Assembly (NCBI RefSeq): GCF_002959855.1
Contig: NZ_PPDB01000002.1
Location: 1 to 45,673, forward strand
Direction: 5' to 3'
DNA: 45,673 bases
DNA from: Veillonella denticariosi JCM 15641
Lineage (GTDB): Bacteria; Bacillota; Negativicutes; Veillonellales; Veillonellaceae
Shown here: piece by piece, positions 7,279 through 17,800 of the stretch
How the letters are laid out: each line of letters starts with the position of its first letter
How positions within the stretch are numbered: position 1 is the stretch's first letter
Notes under the pieces: model-generated
The model's input: the letters and a program-made list of their open reading frames with translations, nothing else
Database searches by the model: none
What the model was told of the DNA's origin: nothing
Position numbers and translations under genes: made by a program

Positions 7279-8226
7279 ATGTCATTTGCAGAAGATGTAA
7301 AAAATGAATTATGCCAATATGAATCATCCGGTGATGTGGATATGGCCATGAAAATTGAGGCGTCCTGCTTGTTGCGTATGAGCGGATCCATTATTCTGGG
7401 CCCTAACGGGGCCGTAGGCATTCGGCTGGCAACCGCCAATAATGCGGTTGCCCGTCGTCTGTTAGGCATTTTAAAAAAGCAATATGAACTGCCTACAAAT
7501 GTACTGGTACGGCAGGGACTGAATTTAAGAAAAAAGAATATGTATACATTGTCCGTGGAGCCCTCTGCGGAAGGACGTCAGGCATTGGAAGATTTGGCCC
7601 TCTGGCCTATGACGGCACAGATTCCCAGAAGCTGGCTCAAATCGATGGAATCCCGTCGCGCCTTTTTGAGAGGGGCGTTTTTAGGGGGCGGATCCGTTAA
7701 TAAGCCGCAGAGTGATTATCATCTGGAATTCATGACCGGCAATGAAGCTTTTGCGAGGGAGATTATTTATGTATTGAAATTATTTCATCTTCATGGCGGT
7801 CTGACGGAGCGTAAGGATGAGTTTGTGGTGTATCTCAAGGAAGGGGACGCCGTGACGAACTGCCTTCAAATCATGGGGGCTCAGTCGGCATTGATGGACT
7901 TTGAGAATGTGCGGATTATGAAAACCGTGCGTAATCAGATTAATCGTCAGGTGAATTGCGAGACGGCGAATCTGCAAAAAATTGTAGATGCCGCGGTTCG
8001 TCAGGTCAAAGCCATCCGTATTGTTGATGAATATTTAGGTATCGACAAATTACCGGAGAAATTGCGTGTTGTGGCCGGATTGCGACTGGAGAATCCGGAA
8101 GCCAGTTTAAAAGAGCTTGAAGAAATGATGAACGGTAAATTGTCTAAATCCGGTATTGGTCATCGTTTAAAAAAAATTGAAGCGTTAGCGCTAACTTATG
8201 ACCCGAACGGTCTGGAAGAATTATAG
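7279..8226 (+). CDS. whiA: WhiA family DNA-binding regulator
   Basis: A 315-residue WhiA homolog. The N-terminal ~200 residues form a degenerate LAGLIDADG homing-endonuclease-like fold (FLRGAFLGGGSVNKP, YHLEFMTGNEAFA). The C-terminal ~90 residues are a helix-turn-helix (ASLKELEEMMNGKLSKSGIGHRLKKI). The family controls sporulation septation in Streptomyces and influences cell division and chromosome segregation in Bacillus. It is the third member of the conserved rapZ-yvcK-whiA trio, 15 bases after yvcK with GAGGAAA before the ATG. Confidence 0.95.
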   Translation: MSFAEDVKNELCQYESSGDVDMAMKIEASCLLRMSGSIILGPNGAVGIRLATANNAVARRLLGILKKQYELPTNVLVRQGLNLRKKNMYTLSVEPSAEGRQALEDLALWPMTAQIPRSWLKSMESRRAFLRGAFLGGGSVNKPQSDYHLEFMTGNEAFAREIIYVLKLFHLHGGLTERKDEFVVYLKEGDAVTNCLQIMGAQSALMDFENVRIMKTVRNQINRQVNCETANLQKIVDAAVRQVKAIRIVDEYLGIDKLPEKLRVVAGLRLENPEASLKELEEMMNGKLSKSGIGHRLKKIEALALTYDPNGLEEL

Positions 8227-8238
8227 AGGTGAGAGAGT

Positions 8239-11073
8239 ATGTTTTCATATCAATCAAAATATTGTGTGGCTGCGGCGATGGCCGCGATGGCTGCGCTTAC
8301 GGGGCATGTGGAGGCACGCGATATTGACTTAAAATCCATAGGATATTTTCAATTTTCGCCATTGCCGCCATCCTTGGTGTCCCAGACGGATACATTGTTG
8401 CTATCCGACAGCCCTGAATACGTAGGTCCTGTAGGTGGTACGCTCAGCGCGGGTACGATTAACGGAAACGGGCGTATCTATTTCTATCATGTAAATGAAA
8501 TGTCGCAACCTCATAAGATGGCCATCGTTCTGGAAAATCAGACGCCATATGCGAGTACTGTGCATGTTATGAGACAGCTTAAGTCCGTAGCATCGAAGGA
8601 TTATTTTGCGGCCGGCCGCGATTTATCACGTCAGGATTTAGAACATCCTCTTGATGAAAGTCCGACGGCAAAGCCTCTATATTCTTTGAGTATCCCTCCG
8701 AAAGGTCGGCAGCTCATATTCTCGGATTTAGAAAATACACCGGTCCCTCAGGATGCATTATTTACGGGCCTTGTAGATATTAAAACGGATGCACCCGTTT
8801 ATGCGCGTGTTATGATGCTCCCTATGGATCTTAATTCGGTAGAGGCGTCTCACTGGGTTAATAATTTACCGATCGATGAAATCCAATTGCGCGGTACCTA
8901 TACAGGGGCCAAGCGTAATATGGAGGTAACGACGCCGTACGATACAGCTCTTGGCGGTGCTTATGTGGAAATCGGTAATGATAGAGAGGATGTTTTCATC
9001 AACGGTGTAGATGAAATGCAGAATAAGGCATTCGTTCGGGACCGCGGTAACTATGGTGTATCGTATACTTTAAAAATTCCTACGAAGGGCGAGGAACCGT
9101 TCCGTCTGTATTTTAATCCTCTCGGTGGACCTTATTCCGGTTCTTTTACGGTGAAAGCTTTGCATCAGCAGGGGGCTCGTCGAGGTGAAACGGATACTCG
9201 TACATATCATATCGGCGGTGCGGATGGCGTTTCGGCTTTAGGTGACGGAACGATTCTGGATAGCCGATTGATGGGCAACTATAATGCGGGGGATGAATTG
9301 ACGTTATCCTTTATGCCTGCCGGTGCATCCAATTTACCAATTCGATTCCTATTCATTCCTGAATCATTGGCGAATCCCCAGCAACAGCAGACGATCGCCG
9401 TGGAAGTATCTAAAGAGGCTAAAGACAGCTTGGGACATCCTACGGAAGGGCTCAAGAACATTCCGGTAGGGACTTCAAAAGGTGCCGAAAAAGGTCGCAT
9501 CGATACAACGAAGCCGGGTGCTGCTGATAAGGTGAAATCCGCAGAGTCAATTGCTCATGAGGAAACCAAGAAGTTAAGCGATAAGGCGGCGGCTGAGGCT
9601 AAGCGCGAAGAAAAATTGAAGCAGGCGAAAAAACTGGAAGAAGTGTTTGCCCGCAAGAAGGCCGAGGAAGCGCGTGTTGCTGCGGATAAAGCGGCAGAAG
9701 AACGCAAGGCTGCTGAAGCGAAACAGGCTGAAATAGAACGCAAGATGGCGGAAAAAGCCGAGGCGGATCGAAAGGCGGCCGAGGAAAAGGCCGCTAAAGA
9801 GGCTCAGTTGGCAGCTGAAAGGGAAGCTCTCAAGGCGCGTGAAGCGGAAGAGGCGCGACAAGCGGCAGAAGCAAAACGGATTGAGGATACGCGCAAGGCG
9901 GAAGCTGCAAGAATTGAAGCGGCTCGTAAGGCTGATGAGGCTCGACAAGCAGCTGAGGCGAAACAGGCCGAAGAAGCGCGCAAAGCGGAAGCGGCGCGAA
10001 TCGAGGAAGAGGCAAAGAGTGCTGAGAATGCCAATAAAGAAGCTGTAGCTCGAATCGAGGCGGCCCGTAAAGCGGAAGCGGATCGTCAGGCGGCGGAGCG
10101 AAAACGTGCTGAGGATGAACGTAAAGCTGAACAGGCACGGCAAGCTGCTGAGGCTAAACGCATTGCGGCCGCTCATAAGGAAGCGGTAGCACGAATTGAA
10201 GCGGCTCGTAAAGCCGAGGAAGCACGCCGAATTAAGGAAGCAAAACAAGCGGAAGAAGCACGCAAGGCTGAAGCTGCGAGAGTTGAAGCGGCCCGTAAGG
10301 CGGAAGAAATACGTAAAGCGGCAGAGGTTAAACGGATTGAAGAAGAACGTAAGGCCGAGGAAGCTCGCATCGTAGCAGAAGCTAAGCGCGCCGAAGAAGT
10401 GCGAAAGGCCGAGGAAGATCGAAAGGCGGCAGAAGCGAAACGCGCTGAAGATCAACGTCGAGCAGAGGCCGCCCGTATTGAATCCGAACGACAGGCGGAA
10501 TTGGCGCGTCAAGCTGAGGCAGCTCGTCAGGCGGAACAGGAACGATTGGCTGCGGAACGTGCCGAGGCGGAACGACAAGCGGCGGAGGCGAAGCGTATTG
10601 CGGAAGAACGATACCAGGAACATCTCATGGCGGAACGCAAAGCGGAAGAGGCTCGTCAGCAGGCGTTGGCTCAAGCGGAAAGCGAACGGAAAGCGAAGGA
10701 GCGCGCCGAGGCGATTCAACGTCTTCAGGAACGACAAACTTACGAGCGTCGTAAAGCGGAAATGGCACGTCAACAGTTGGAAGCGGAACGACAAGCGGCG
10801 GAACGCGCTCGCAGAGGCCGATCCTTCGAAGAGTTGGATGATACCTCTAACAGCGCATCGAAAGTATATATTCCGGATGCTATATCCATTGAAGAGTTGA
10901 CGAAACCGAGACCGACAGCTTCTCAGAATACGCGCCCTCGTGAACAGCGTGAACAGGAGCAGCAGGAACAACAAACGCAGCAACAGGAACCGCAAAATCA
11001 ACAGCAGGAGCAGCAGAACCAGGAACAAAATAATGAACAACAGAACCAACAAAACGGAGCTCAAAACGGCTGA
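8239..11073 (+). CDS. Large secreted coiled-coil protein with Q-rich tail
   Basis: A 944-residue protein I cannot name. Residues 1-26 look like a signal peptide (hydrophobic AAAMAAMAALTG, then VEA before RD). Residues ~27-375 form a globular domain (DSPEYVGPVGGTL, GRIYFYHVNEM, MAIVLENQTPYAS). It resembles an unnamed extracellular domain seen with cell-wall proteins of other Firmicutes, but this is from memory only. Residues ~440-850 are almost pure Ala/Glu/Lys/Arg with repeating units such as AEAKRAEEARKAEAARIE, so one long alpha-helical rod is expected (~400 residues, roughly 60 nm if fully helical). The last ~60 residues are Gln-rich (QQEQQNQEQNNEQ) with few charges. The nucleotide repeats have degenerate codon use, so this is an old protein repeat rather than recent DNA duplication. 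It follows whiA by 12 bases with AGAGGTGAGA before the ATG. A structural role in the periplasm or envelope, TolA-like in shape, is plausible but unproven. Confidence 0.75.
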   Translation: MFSYQSKYCVAAAMAAMAALTGHVEARDIDLKSIGYFQFSPLPPSLVSQTDTLLLSDSPEYVGPVGGTLSAGTINGNGRIYFYHVNEMSQPHKMAIVLENQTPYASTVHVMRQLKSVASKDYFAAGRDLSRQDLEHPLDESPTAKPLYSLSIPPKGRQLIFSDLENTPVPQDALFTGLVDIKTDAPVYARVMMLPMDLNSVEASHWVNNLPIDEIQLRGTYTGAKRNMEVTTPYDTALGGAYVEIGNDREDVFINGVDEMQNKAFVRDRGNYGVSYTLKIPTKGEEPFRLYFNPLGGPYSGSFTVKALHQQGARRGETDTRTYHIGGADGVSALGDGTILDSRLMGNYNAGDELTLSFMPAGASNLPIRFLFIPESLANPQQQQTIAVEVSKEAKDSLGHPTEGLKNIPVGTSKGAEKGRIDTTKPGAADKVKSAESIAHEETKKLSDKAAAEAKREEKLKQAKKLEEVFARKKAEEARVAADKAAEERKAAEAKQAEIERKMAEKAEADRKAAEEKAAKEAQLAAEREALKAREAEEARQAAEAKRIEDTRKAEAARIEAARKADEARQAAEAKQAEEARKAEAARIEEEAKSAENANKEAVARIEAARKAEADRQAAERKRAEDERKAEQARQAAEAKRIAAAHKEAVARIEAARKAEEARRIKEAKQAEEARKAEAARVEAARKAEEIRKAAEVKRIEEERKAEEARIVAEAKRAEEVRKAEEDRKAAEAKRAEDQRRAEAARIESERQAELARQAEAARQAEQERLAAERAEAERQAAEAKRIAEERYQEHLMAERKAEEARQQALAQAESERKAKERAEAIQRLQERQTYERRKAEMARQQLEAERQAAERARRGRSFEELDDTSNSASKVYIPDAISIEELTKPRPTASQNTRPREQREQEQQEQQTQQQEPQNQQQEQQNQEQNNEQQNQQNGAQNG

Positions 11074-11092
11074 TGATTTTTTCGTTTTTACA

Positions 11093-11121
11093 TTGACTTT
11101 CACAGGAGGATTCAGTACAAT
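11093..11121 (+). promoter_or_regulatory. Promoter of the pyrimidine operon
   Basis: TTGACT (11093-11098), a 17-bp spacer and TACAAT (11116-11121) begin just 20 bases after the stop of the upstream gene. The start would be near 11128, leaving a ~180-nt leader before pyrB. Confidence 0.75.
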
Positions 11122-11127
11122 TAATGG

Positions 11128-11307
11128 AGATATAATGCTGAAGGCGGTACGAGAGACCGCTGCATTACACAATACCTTTTAAATTGGTCCAGAGAGGCTG
11201 AAAAAGGAATATAGTTAAAGTGCCCTCAAGGGCTTCTTTGTGTAAACTATTAGACCTTTTGCTCTGGGCAAAAGGTCTTTTTTGATATGGTGAGTTAGGA
11301 GGAAATC
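11128..11307 (+). promoter_or_regulatory. PyrR-type attenuator leader of the pyr operon
   Basis: The leader contains TCCAGAGAGGCT (within 11190-11205), which matches the PyrR-binding loop known from Bacillus pyr leaders. It ends with an intrinsic terminator at 11252-11283: AGACCTTTTGC and GCAAAAGGTCT, then T6. Two other small stems are visible, GCGGT/ACCGC at 11142-11160 and GCCC-TCAA-GGGC near 11222. By the known mechanism, UMP-bound PyrR would stabilise the anti-antiterminator hairpin and let the terminator form, lowering transcription when pyrimidines are plentiful. The pyrR gene itself is not in this window. Confidence 0.8.
11252..11283 (+). terminator. Attenuator terminator ahead of pyrB
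   Basis: An 11-bp stem with a TCTG loop and a T6 tail ends ~24 bases before the pyrB start codon. It is the terminating structure of the PyrR leader. Confidence 0.85.
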
Positions 11308-12258
11308 ATGGGACAAGTTAGCTTGCATGGCAAACATCTATTGGGTTTGCAGAATGTGTCCGCTGAAGAAATCAGATTGATTTTGGATGTGGCGAAGAAG
11401 ATGAAGAAGGTCGTCCTGTCTGATGACAAGAAGATTCCGTTTTTGAAAGGGAAATCTATCGTTAATCTCTTTATGGAACCCAGTACACGGACCCGCAGTT
11501 CTTTTGAATTAGCCGGTAAATACCTGGGTGCTGATGTCATCAACATTACACCGAGCGGCTCGTCCATGGGCAAGGGTGAAAGCTTCCGCGATACATTGCT
11601 CACATTGGCCTACATGGGAACGGATGCTATCGTTATGCGTCATAGCGCAGAAGGGGCGCCTTTGTATGCCACAAAGGCAGTAGATCCTATCATCATCAAT
11701 GCAGGTGACGGGGCGCATGAACATCCTACTCAGGCTCTACTCGATATGTATTCCATATTGGAGAAAAAAGAGTCTATCGAAGGTCTGAAGATCGTTATCC
11801 TCGGGGACATCATGCATAGCCGCGTTGCAAGATCCAGCATTTACGGTCTCACAAAAATGGGGGCCGATGTTCATTTGGCTGGTCCCCGTACCATGGTATA
11901 TCCGGAGTTTGCGAAAATGGGCGTCACCGTTCATCACGATGTGCGTGAGGCCGTTGCCGATGCGGATGTAGTCAATGTACTTCGCATTCAGCTGGAACGT
12001 ATTCACTCCGCTTTATATCCGACTAACCGTGAATATGCGCGTATTTTCGGTATCAACCAGGACGTATTAAAATTGGCAAAGGATGATGTCATGGTGATGC
12101 ATCCGGGTCCGATGAACCGAGGCCTTGAAATCGCTCCTGATGTAGCTTATTCGGATCAATCGGTAATTCAGGAACAGGTACGCAACGGCGTAGCGATTCG
12201 TATGGCGGTATTGTACTTAACAATTCATGGAGGTGACGGTAGTGAGCTTGCTTATTAA
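11308..12258 (+). CDS. pyrB: Aspartate carbamoyltransferase catalytic subunit
   Basis: A 316-residue enzyme joining carbamoyl phosphate and L-aspartate, the first committed step of pyrimidine synthesis. The carbamoyl-phosphate site FMEPSTRTRSSFE is near residue 55, HPTQALLDMYS follows at ~135, and the aspartate-side loop HPGPMNRGLEI lies near the C terminus. Length matches class B/C catalytic chains. No regulatory pyrI gene is adjacent, so control is probably at the leader. The ATG has TAGGAGGAAATC before it. Its last 17 bases overlap the preferred pyrC start. Confidence 0.97.
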   Translation: MGQVSLHGKHLLGLQNVSAEEIRLILDVAKKMKKVVLSDDKKIPFLKGKSIVNLFMEPSTRTRSSFELAGKYLGADVINITPSGSSMGKGESFRDTLLTLAYMGTDAIVMRHSAEGAPLYATKAVDPIIINAGDGAHEHPTQALLDMYSILEKKESIEGLKIVILGDIMHSRVARSSIYGLTKMGADVHLAGPRTMVYPEFAKMGVTVHHDVREAVADADVVNVLRIQLERIHSALYPTNREYARIFGINQDVLKLAKDDVMVMHPGPMNRGLEIAPDVAYSDQSVIQEQVRNGVAIRMAVLYLTIHGGDGSELAY

Positions 12259-13531
12259 GAATGGTACGGTAGTTAATCCGGCAAAACAACAACATGAAGT
12301 AGCGGACGTTCTCGTGAAAGATGGTAAAATTGCAGCCATCGGTCAAAATTTAAGTGCAGACGGTGCCGAAGTATATGATGCGACGGGCCTCATTGTAGCA
12401 CCGGGGCTTATCGATATTCACACACATTTACGCGAACCCGGTCAGGAAGCGAAGGAAGATTTTCATTCCGGTACACAGGCGGCGGCAGCCGGCGGCTTTA
12501 CCCGCGTCGTAACGATGGCGAATACAACACCTGTTGTGGATAATGCGGCCCTCGTGAGAGGTTTGAAAAAACAGGCGGAACTGACCGGTGTCGTGAAGGT
12601 TGAATTTATCGGCGCCGTGTCCAAAAATCTTGAAGGTAAGGAACTGGCGGAACTCGGTGATATGGCGGAAGCGGGCGTCGTTGCGTTCTCCGATGACGGT
12701 CACTACGTAGAAAATGCGGCATTTATGCGCCGCGCTTTGGAGTACTCGTCCATGTTCGACAAGATGGTTATCGATCATGCAGAGGATATTACGTTGACGA
12801 AAAACGGTCATATGCATGAAGGCTTTGTATCCTATGAACTGGGTGTTATCGGACGACCTGCGGTAGCGGAGGATTTGGCCGTGGCTCGTGATATTCTGTT
12901 ATCTGAAATGACGGGCGGTCATATTCACATCGCTCATGTAAGTAGTAAGAACACCGTGGATATGGTGCGCCGTGCAAAGGCTAAAGGCCTCAATGTAACC
13001 TGTGAAGTGACGAGCCAACACTTGTCCTTTACGGATGAATACTTACGAGATTATAATCCCGCTTTCAAAATGGCGCCGCCAATCCGATCGGAAGATCATC
13101 GTCAGGCCCTCTTGGAAGGTTTAAAAGACGGTACCATCGATGCGATTATTACAGACCATGCACCGCATGCGTTTGAAGAAAAAGACCACGAGTTCTGCTG
13201 TGCGCCTAATGGTTTCAGCGGCCTTGAAACATCGTTGGCCGGTGTTATTACGAATGCATACGGCCCTGATAAACTCAGCATCGATCAGGTCGTGTACCAC
13301 ATGAGTACGCGTCCGGCGGAATTGATGCGTCTTGATGCAGGTGTTCTTGAAGTCGGTAAACCGGCAGATATTACCGTGTTCAGTGATACAGAAACCTGGA
13401 CGGTAGATCGCAATCAATTCTATACAAAAGGTAAGGTCAGCCCATTTGACGGTATGACCGTTACGGGCAAGGCTAAACTCACCGTAGTGGATGGTGAGAT
13501 TGTTATGAAGGAGGGCGTAGTCCTAAGATGA
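12242..13531 (+). CDS. pyrC: Dihydroorotase
   Basis: A type I dihydroorotase of 429 residues that cyclises carbamoyl aspartate to dihydroorotate. Zinc-binding DIHTHLREPG, the following DFHSGTQAAAAGGFT and the late ITDHAPH motif are present. I place the start at GTG 12242. GGAGGTGA (12229-12236) is well spaced for it, and the protein then begins MSLLIKNGTVVNP as in homologs. An ATG at 12227 in the same frame would overlap that ribosome-binding site and add five unlikely residues. The gene overlaps pyrB by 17 bases and carA by 4, which implies translational coupling. Confidence 0.95.
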   Translation: MSLLIKNGTVVNPAKQQHEVADVLVKDGKIAAIGQNLSADGAEVYDATGLIVAPGLIDIHTHLREPGQEAKEDFHSGTQAAAAGGFTRVVTMANTTPVVDNAALVRGLKKQAELTGVVKVEFIGAVSKNLEGKELAELGDMAEAGVVAFSDDGHYVENAAFMRRALEYSSMFDKMVIDHAEDITLTKNGHMHEGFVSYELGVIGRPAVAEDLAVARDILLSEMTGGHIHIAHVSSKNTVDMVRRAKAKGLNVTCEVTSQHLSFTDEYLRDYNPAFKMAPPIRSEDHRQALLEGLKDGTIDAIITDHAPHAFEEKDHEFCCAPNGFSGLETSLAGVITNAYGPDKLSIDQVVYHMSTRPAELMRLDAGVLEVGKPADITVFSDTETWTVDRNQFYTKGKVSPFDGMTVTGKAKLTVVDGEIVMKEGVVLR

Positions 13532-14595
13532 AAGGCAAGTTAGTACTCGAAGACGGATCCGTATTTGAAGGGTCCTTGTTAGGTGGCGCTCCTACAGTAG
13601 GTGAGGTCGTGTTCAACACAGGTATGACCGGATATCAGGAAATCCTGACAGACCCGTCCTATGCGGATCAAATTATTACATTGACCTATCCCTTGATAGG
13701 TAATTACGGTACATTGAATGCTATTACGCAGGGACCTAAACCGTATTGTAAAGGCTTTATTGTCGGTGAACTGTGCGATTTTCCGTCCAACTGGCAAAAT
13801 GAAGGCCTGTTTAGTGAATACCTTCGTCTACATGGCATTCCCTGCCTTTATGATGTGGATACGCGTGCGATTACGCGTGCTATCCGTAATCACGGTGTAA
13901 TGAAGGGCGTTCTGGTACGCGCCGATTATCTGATGGAGGATATTGAAAAATTCTTTAAACAGGAATTGCCCACCGATCAGGTCATGCGAGTTACTACGAA
14001 GTGGCAGGGTATGCGCGGCGATAAAAATGCCGAGTTCCACGTTGCCGTTATGGATTACGGTGTGAAAGAGAATATCCTTCGTTCTCTGGAGACGGCGGGA
14101 TGTCGTCTCACCGTATTCCCGGCTGATTCCAAGGCGGAGGAAGTACTGGCCGTGAATCCGGACGGTATCTTCCTGTCAAATGGACCCGGAGATCCTAAGG
14201 ATCTCGGCTATGCGGTGGAAGAAGTCAAAAAAATGTTCGGTAAGAAGCCGATTTTCGGTATCTGCATGGGTCATCAGGTATTGGCGCAGGCCTATGGCGG
14301 TTCTACGTTCAAATTAAAATTCGGACATCGCGGGTCGAATCATCCTGTACAGGACTTTCGGACCGGACGCGTATATATTACATCTCAAAATCATGGCTTT
14401 GCCGTAGATGATACGACATTGCCTGATGATGTGGAGGTGACGCATCGCAGCGTAAATGACGGGACCGTAGAAGGTATGCGTCACAAGACCTTGCCGATTT
14501 TTTCTGTTCAATACCATCCGGAAGCCTCTCCGGGACCGACAGATAATTTATATTTGTTTGATGAATTTGAAGATATGATGAGAAAGGGACGATAA
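13528..14595 (+). CDS. carA: Carbamoyl-phosphate synthase small (glutaminase) subunit
   Basis: A 355-residue subunit that hydrolyses glutamine and passes ammonia to CarB. The N-terminal CPSase small-chain domain ([21 protein letters not shown]) is followed by a class I glutaminase domain with the nucleophile Cys in [11 protein letters not shown] and the His-Glu pair in [11 protein letters not shown]. Its ATG overlaps the pyrC stop as ATGA. Because it sits in the pyr operon, it may be the pyrimidine-dedicated form (pyrAA). Only a genome-wide look for a second arginine-linked copy would settle that. Confidence 0.96.
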   Translation: MKGKLVLEDGSVFEGSLLGGAPTVGEVVFNTGMTGYQEILTDPSYADQIITLTYPLIGNYGTLNAITQGPKPYCKGFIVGELCDFPSNWQNEGLFSEYLRLHGIPCLYDVDTRAITRAIRNHGVMKGVLVRADYLMEDIEKFFKQELPTDQVMRVTTKWQGMRGDKNAEFHVAVMDYGVKENILRSLETAGCRLTVFPADSKAEEVLAVNPDGIFLSNGPGDPKDLGYAVEEVKKMFGKKPIFGICMGHQVLAQAYGGSTFKLKFGHRGSNHPVQDFRTGRVYITSQNHGFAVDDTTLPDDVEVTHRSVNDGTVEGMRHKTLPIFSVQYHPEASPGPTDNLYLFDEFEDMMRKGR

Positions 14596-14596
14596 T

Positions 14597-17500
14597 ATGA
14601 CCACAGAAGCAAAAAAGGTACTCGTAATTGGTTCTGGGCCAATTATCATCGGCCAGGCGGCGGAGTTTGATTACGCCGGTACACAGGCCTGTCGTTCCCT
14701 TCGTGAAGAGGGCTATAAAGTAGTTCTGGTTAACTCCAATCCGGCTACGATCATGACGGATACGGATATTGCGGACCGCGTATACGTGGAGCCTATCAGT
14801 CTTGAATTTGTTACAGAGGTCATTAAAAAGGAACGTCCTTGGGGGCTCTTGGCGACATTAGGCGGTCAGGTGGGACTTAATATGGCCGTACAACTGTCCG
14901 AAGCGGGCGTTTTAAAAGAATACGGCGTGCAGTTGCTCGGTACCACATTAGAGGCCATCAAACAGGCGGAAGACCGTGAACTCTTTAAGGAGGCGATGGA
15001 GAAAATCAATCAACCGGTTCCTGAATCGGATATTTTTAACGACCTTGAGGAGGCCGTAGCTTTTGCGAACCGTATCGGTTATCCGATCATCATTCGGCCG
15101 GCTTATACATTGGGCGGTACCGGCGGCGGTATTGCGCACAATGAAGATGAAATGTATGAAATTACACGTCGCGGTTTGAAACTTTCACCAATCCATCAGA
15201 TCCTGGCGGAACGTTCCGTTGCGGGCTGGAAGGAAATCGAGTACGAAGTGATGCGCGACAGTGCGGATAACTGTATCATCGTATGTAACATGGAAAACAT
15301 CGACCCTGTAGGCGTGCACACGGGCGATTCCATCGTCGTGGCGCCAAGTCAGACGTTGAACGATATTCAATACCAGATGCTTCGTACCGCATCTGTAGAT
15401 ATTATCCGTTATCTGAAAATCGAAGGCGGTTGTAATGTACAGTATGCGTTGAATCCGAATAGCAACGAGTACATCGTTATCGAGGTAAATCCTCGTGTAT
15501 CCCGCTCCTCCGCGTTGGCGTCCAAGGCGACGGGCTACCCCATTGCAAAGGTGGCTGCAAAAATCGCGGTCGGTATGACACTCGATCAGATTACGAATGC
15601 TGTAACAGGCGAAACCAAGGCGTGCTTTGAACCGACGCTTGACTACGTGGTAACCAAATTCCCGCGGTGGCCTTTTGAAAAATTCAATTTGGCTGACCGA
15701 ACATTGGGGACTCAAATGAAGGCGACCGGCGAGGTTATGGCCATCGACCGTTCTTTGGAAGGTTCTCTATTGAAGGCGATCCGTTCTCTGGAAATCGGAT
15801 TAGACCATATCGAACTTAAAAAGATCGCCCACGAATCTATGGAGCAATTGATTGAACGTTTGCATCTCGTAGATGATGAACGCATCTATGTTGTAGCCGA
15901 AGCACTCCGCAAGGGCATCAGCGTAGAAAAAATTCACTATATTACAAAAATTGATAAATTCTTCATTGAAAAAATCAAGAATATCATAACTGTAGAAAAA
16001 GCGTTAGCTGAAAACGGTTTGACCGAGGATGTATTGCGTAAGGCAAAACGCTACTCCATGACCGACTCCGTCATCGCCCGTTATGCACATACGACAGCGG
16101 ATGAAGTACAAGCGAAACGCAAGGAATGGAATATCGTTCCTACTTATAAATATGTAGATACATGTGCAGCCGAATTTGAAGCGCACACGCCATACTACTA
16201 CTCTGCATATGCAACAGAGGATGAGGTGCGGCCTCTAGGGGACAAATCCGTTGTGGTTCTCGGTTCCGGTCCGATCCGCATCGGTCAGGGCGTGGAATTT
16301 GATTACTGCTCCGTACATTCCTCCTGGGCGCTTCGCAAGGCGGGCTATAAATCGATTATCATCAACAATAATCCGGAAACCGTTTCAACCGACTTTGATA
16401 CATCCGATTCCTTATACTTCGAGCCGTTAACCGTGGACGATGTAATGGAAATCATCAAAAAGGAAAATCCTATCGGTGTCATCGCTCAATTCGGCGGTCA
16501 AACGGCGATTAACTTGGCGGGACCGTTGGCTGAACGGGGGGTAAAAATCCTCGGCTCCTCCGTGGACAGTATCGACATGGCGGAAGACCGTGAACGCTTT
16601 GATGAATTGTTGGCGAAACTTGGCATCTCCCGTCCTGTAGGGGCTCTTGTGACGTCCGATGAAGAGGCGCAAGCGGCGGCTAAGAAACTGCAATATCCGT
16701 TGATTGTCCGTCCTTCCTATGTGTTGGGCGGTCGTGCGATGGAAATCGTATATAATGATAAAGAACTCGACGTATATATGAAAGAAGCCGTAGTTGCCTC
16801 GAAGGAACATCCGGTTCTCATCGACCGTTACATGGTCGGTATGGAGGTAGAGGTTGACGCTATTTCCGACGGTACCGATGTATGTATTCCGGGGATCATG
16901 GAGCAGATCGAACGTGCCGGTGTTCACTCCGGTGACTCCATGGCCGTATATCCGGCACAACATCTGAGTCAGGATATCATCGATCAAATCGTTGATTACA
17001 CATGTCGTATCGCAATCGGCCTCAATGTTAAGGGCGTCCTCAATATCCAATATATCGTGGCTGACGGCGCACTGCATGTTATCGAGGTAAATCCTCGTTC
17101 CAGTCGTACGGTGCCGTTCATTTCCAAGGTTACAGGCATCAATATGGTGGAATGCGCAACGCGTATCGCCCTCGGTGAAAGCTTAAAAGATTTAGGCTTG
17201 CCGTCAGGTCTCGTTCCTAATAAACCATATGTGGCCGTAAAGGCGCCGGTCTTCTCGTTCTCCAAAATGGGGCTCGTGGAAATCGCTCTCGGTCCTGAAA
17301 TGAAGTCCACCGGTGAAGTTATGGGTATCGGTCGTACGTACTCGGAGGCATTATTTAAGGCTATCAACGGCGCGAATATGCGTATTCCTGAGGACGGTAC
17401 GATTCTTATGACCGTTGCGGACCGCGATAAAGAGGAAGCTAGTCAGCTGGCAAAAGGCTTTATCGAACTGGGGTATCATATCGAGGCGACGGGCGGTACC

Positions 17501-17797
17501 GGTAAATACTTTAAAGACCATGGCGTTGACTGCAAGGTGGTCAATAAAATCTCCGAAGGCAGTGATAACTGTGCGGATCACATCCGTCAGGACAAGGTTG
17601 ATCTTGTGCTCAACACATTGACGGCAGGTAAACGTCCTGAACGGGAAGGGTTCCAGTTGCGCCGCCTCGCCGTAGAAATGGGGACACCTTGTCTAACAAG
17701 TCTCGATACGGCCCGTGAAGTATTGCGTGTTGTGGTAAATCGTAAGAATAATGCAAATTATAATGTAGAGGCATTACAGGATTTTGAATTGGAGTAA
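14597..17797 (+). CDS. carB: Carbamoyl-phosphate synthase large subunit
   Basis: A 1066-residue subunit making carbamoyl phosphate from bicarbonate, ammonia and two ATP. It has the expected duplicated ATP-grasp halves: [17 protein letters not shown] near residue 12 and [16 protein letters not shown] near 556. The first half shows [12 protein letters not shown] and the second [11 protein letters not shown]. An MGS-like allosteric domain occupies the last ~130 residues ([23 protein letters not shown]). Full length with no break. It starts one base after the carA stop. Confidence 0.97.
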   Translation: MTTEAKKVLVIGSGPIIIGQAAEFDYAGTQACRSLREEGYKVVLVNSNPATIMTDTDIADRVYVEPISLEFVTEVIKKERPWGLLATLGGQVGLNMAVQLSEAGVLKEYGVQLLGTTLEAIKQAEDRELFKEAMEKINQPVPESDIFNDLEEAVAFANRIGYPIIIRPAYTLGGTGGGIAHNEDEMYEITRRGLKLSPIHQILAERSVAGWKEIEYEVMRDSADNCIIVCNMENIDPVGVHTGDSIVVAPSQTLNDIQYQMLRTASVDIIRYLKIEGGCNVQYALNPNSNEYIVIEVNPRVSRSSALASKATGYPIAKVAAKIAVGMTLDQITNAVTGETKACFEPTLDYVVTKFPRWPFEKFNLADRTLGTQMKATGEVMAIDRSLEGSLLKAIRSLEIGLDHIELKKIAHESMEQLIERLHLVDDERIYVVAEALRKGISVEKIHYITKIDKFFIEKIKNIITVEKALAENGLTEDVLRKAKRYSMTDSVIARYAHTTADEVQAKRKEWNIVPTYKYVDTCAAEFEAHTPYYYSAYATEDEVRPLGDKSVVVLGSGPIRIGQGVEFDYCSVHSSWALRKAGYKSIIINNNPETVSTDFDTSDSLYFEPLTVDDVMEIIKKENPIGVIAQFGGQTAINLAGPLAERGVKILGSSVDSIDMAEDRERFDELLAKLGISRPVGALVTSDEEAQAAAKKLQYPLIVRPSYVLGGRAMEIVYNDKELDVYMKEAVVASKEHPVLIDRYMVGMEVEVDAISDGTDVCIPGIMEQIERAGVHSGDSMAVYPAQHLSQDIIDQIVDYTCRIAIGLNVKGVLNIQYIVADGALHVIEVNPRSSRTVPFISKVTGINMVECATRIALGESLKDLGLPSGLVPNKPYVAVKAPVFSFSKMGLVEIALGPEMKSTGEVMGIGRTYSEALFKAINGANMRIPEDGTILMTVADRDKEEASQLAKGFIELGYHIEATGGTGKYFKDHGVDCKVVNKISEGSDNCADHIRQDKVDLVLNTLTAGKRPEREGFQLRRLAVEMGTPCLTSLDTAREVLRVVVNRKNNANYNVEALQDFELE

Positions 17798-17800
17798 AAC

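Noticed and set aside
9600-10850. CRISPR-like or tandem DNA repeat array
   Set aside because: The periodicity is in the protein (AEAKR-type heptads); the nucleotide units vary in codon and spacing and stay in frame.
9574-11172. 532-residue open frame on the minus strand opposite the coiled-coil protein
   Set aside because: It is the shadow of Ala/Glu/Lys/Arg-rich codons. Its translation is low-complexity Phe/Leu/Ser/Arg, without a ribosome-binding site or domain.
12227-12241. ATG 12227 as the pyrC start
   Set aside because: It overlaps the ribosome-binding site that serves GTG 12242, and homologs begin at the latter.
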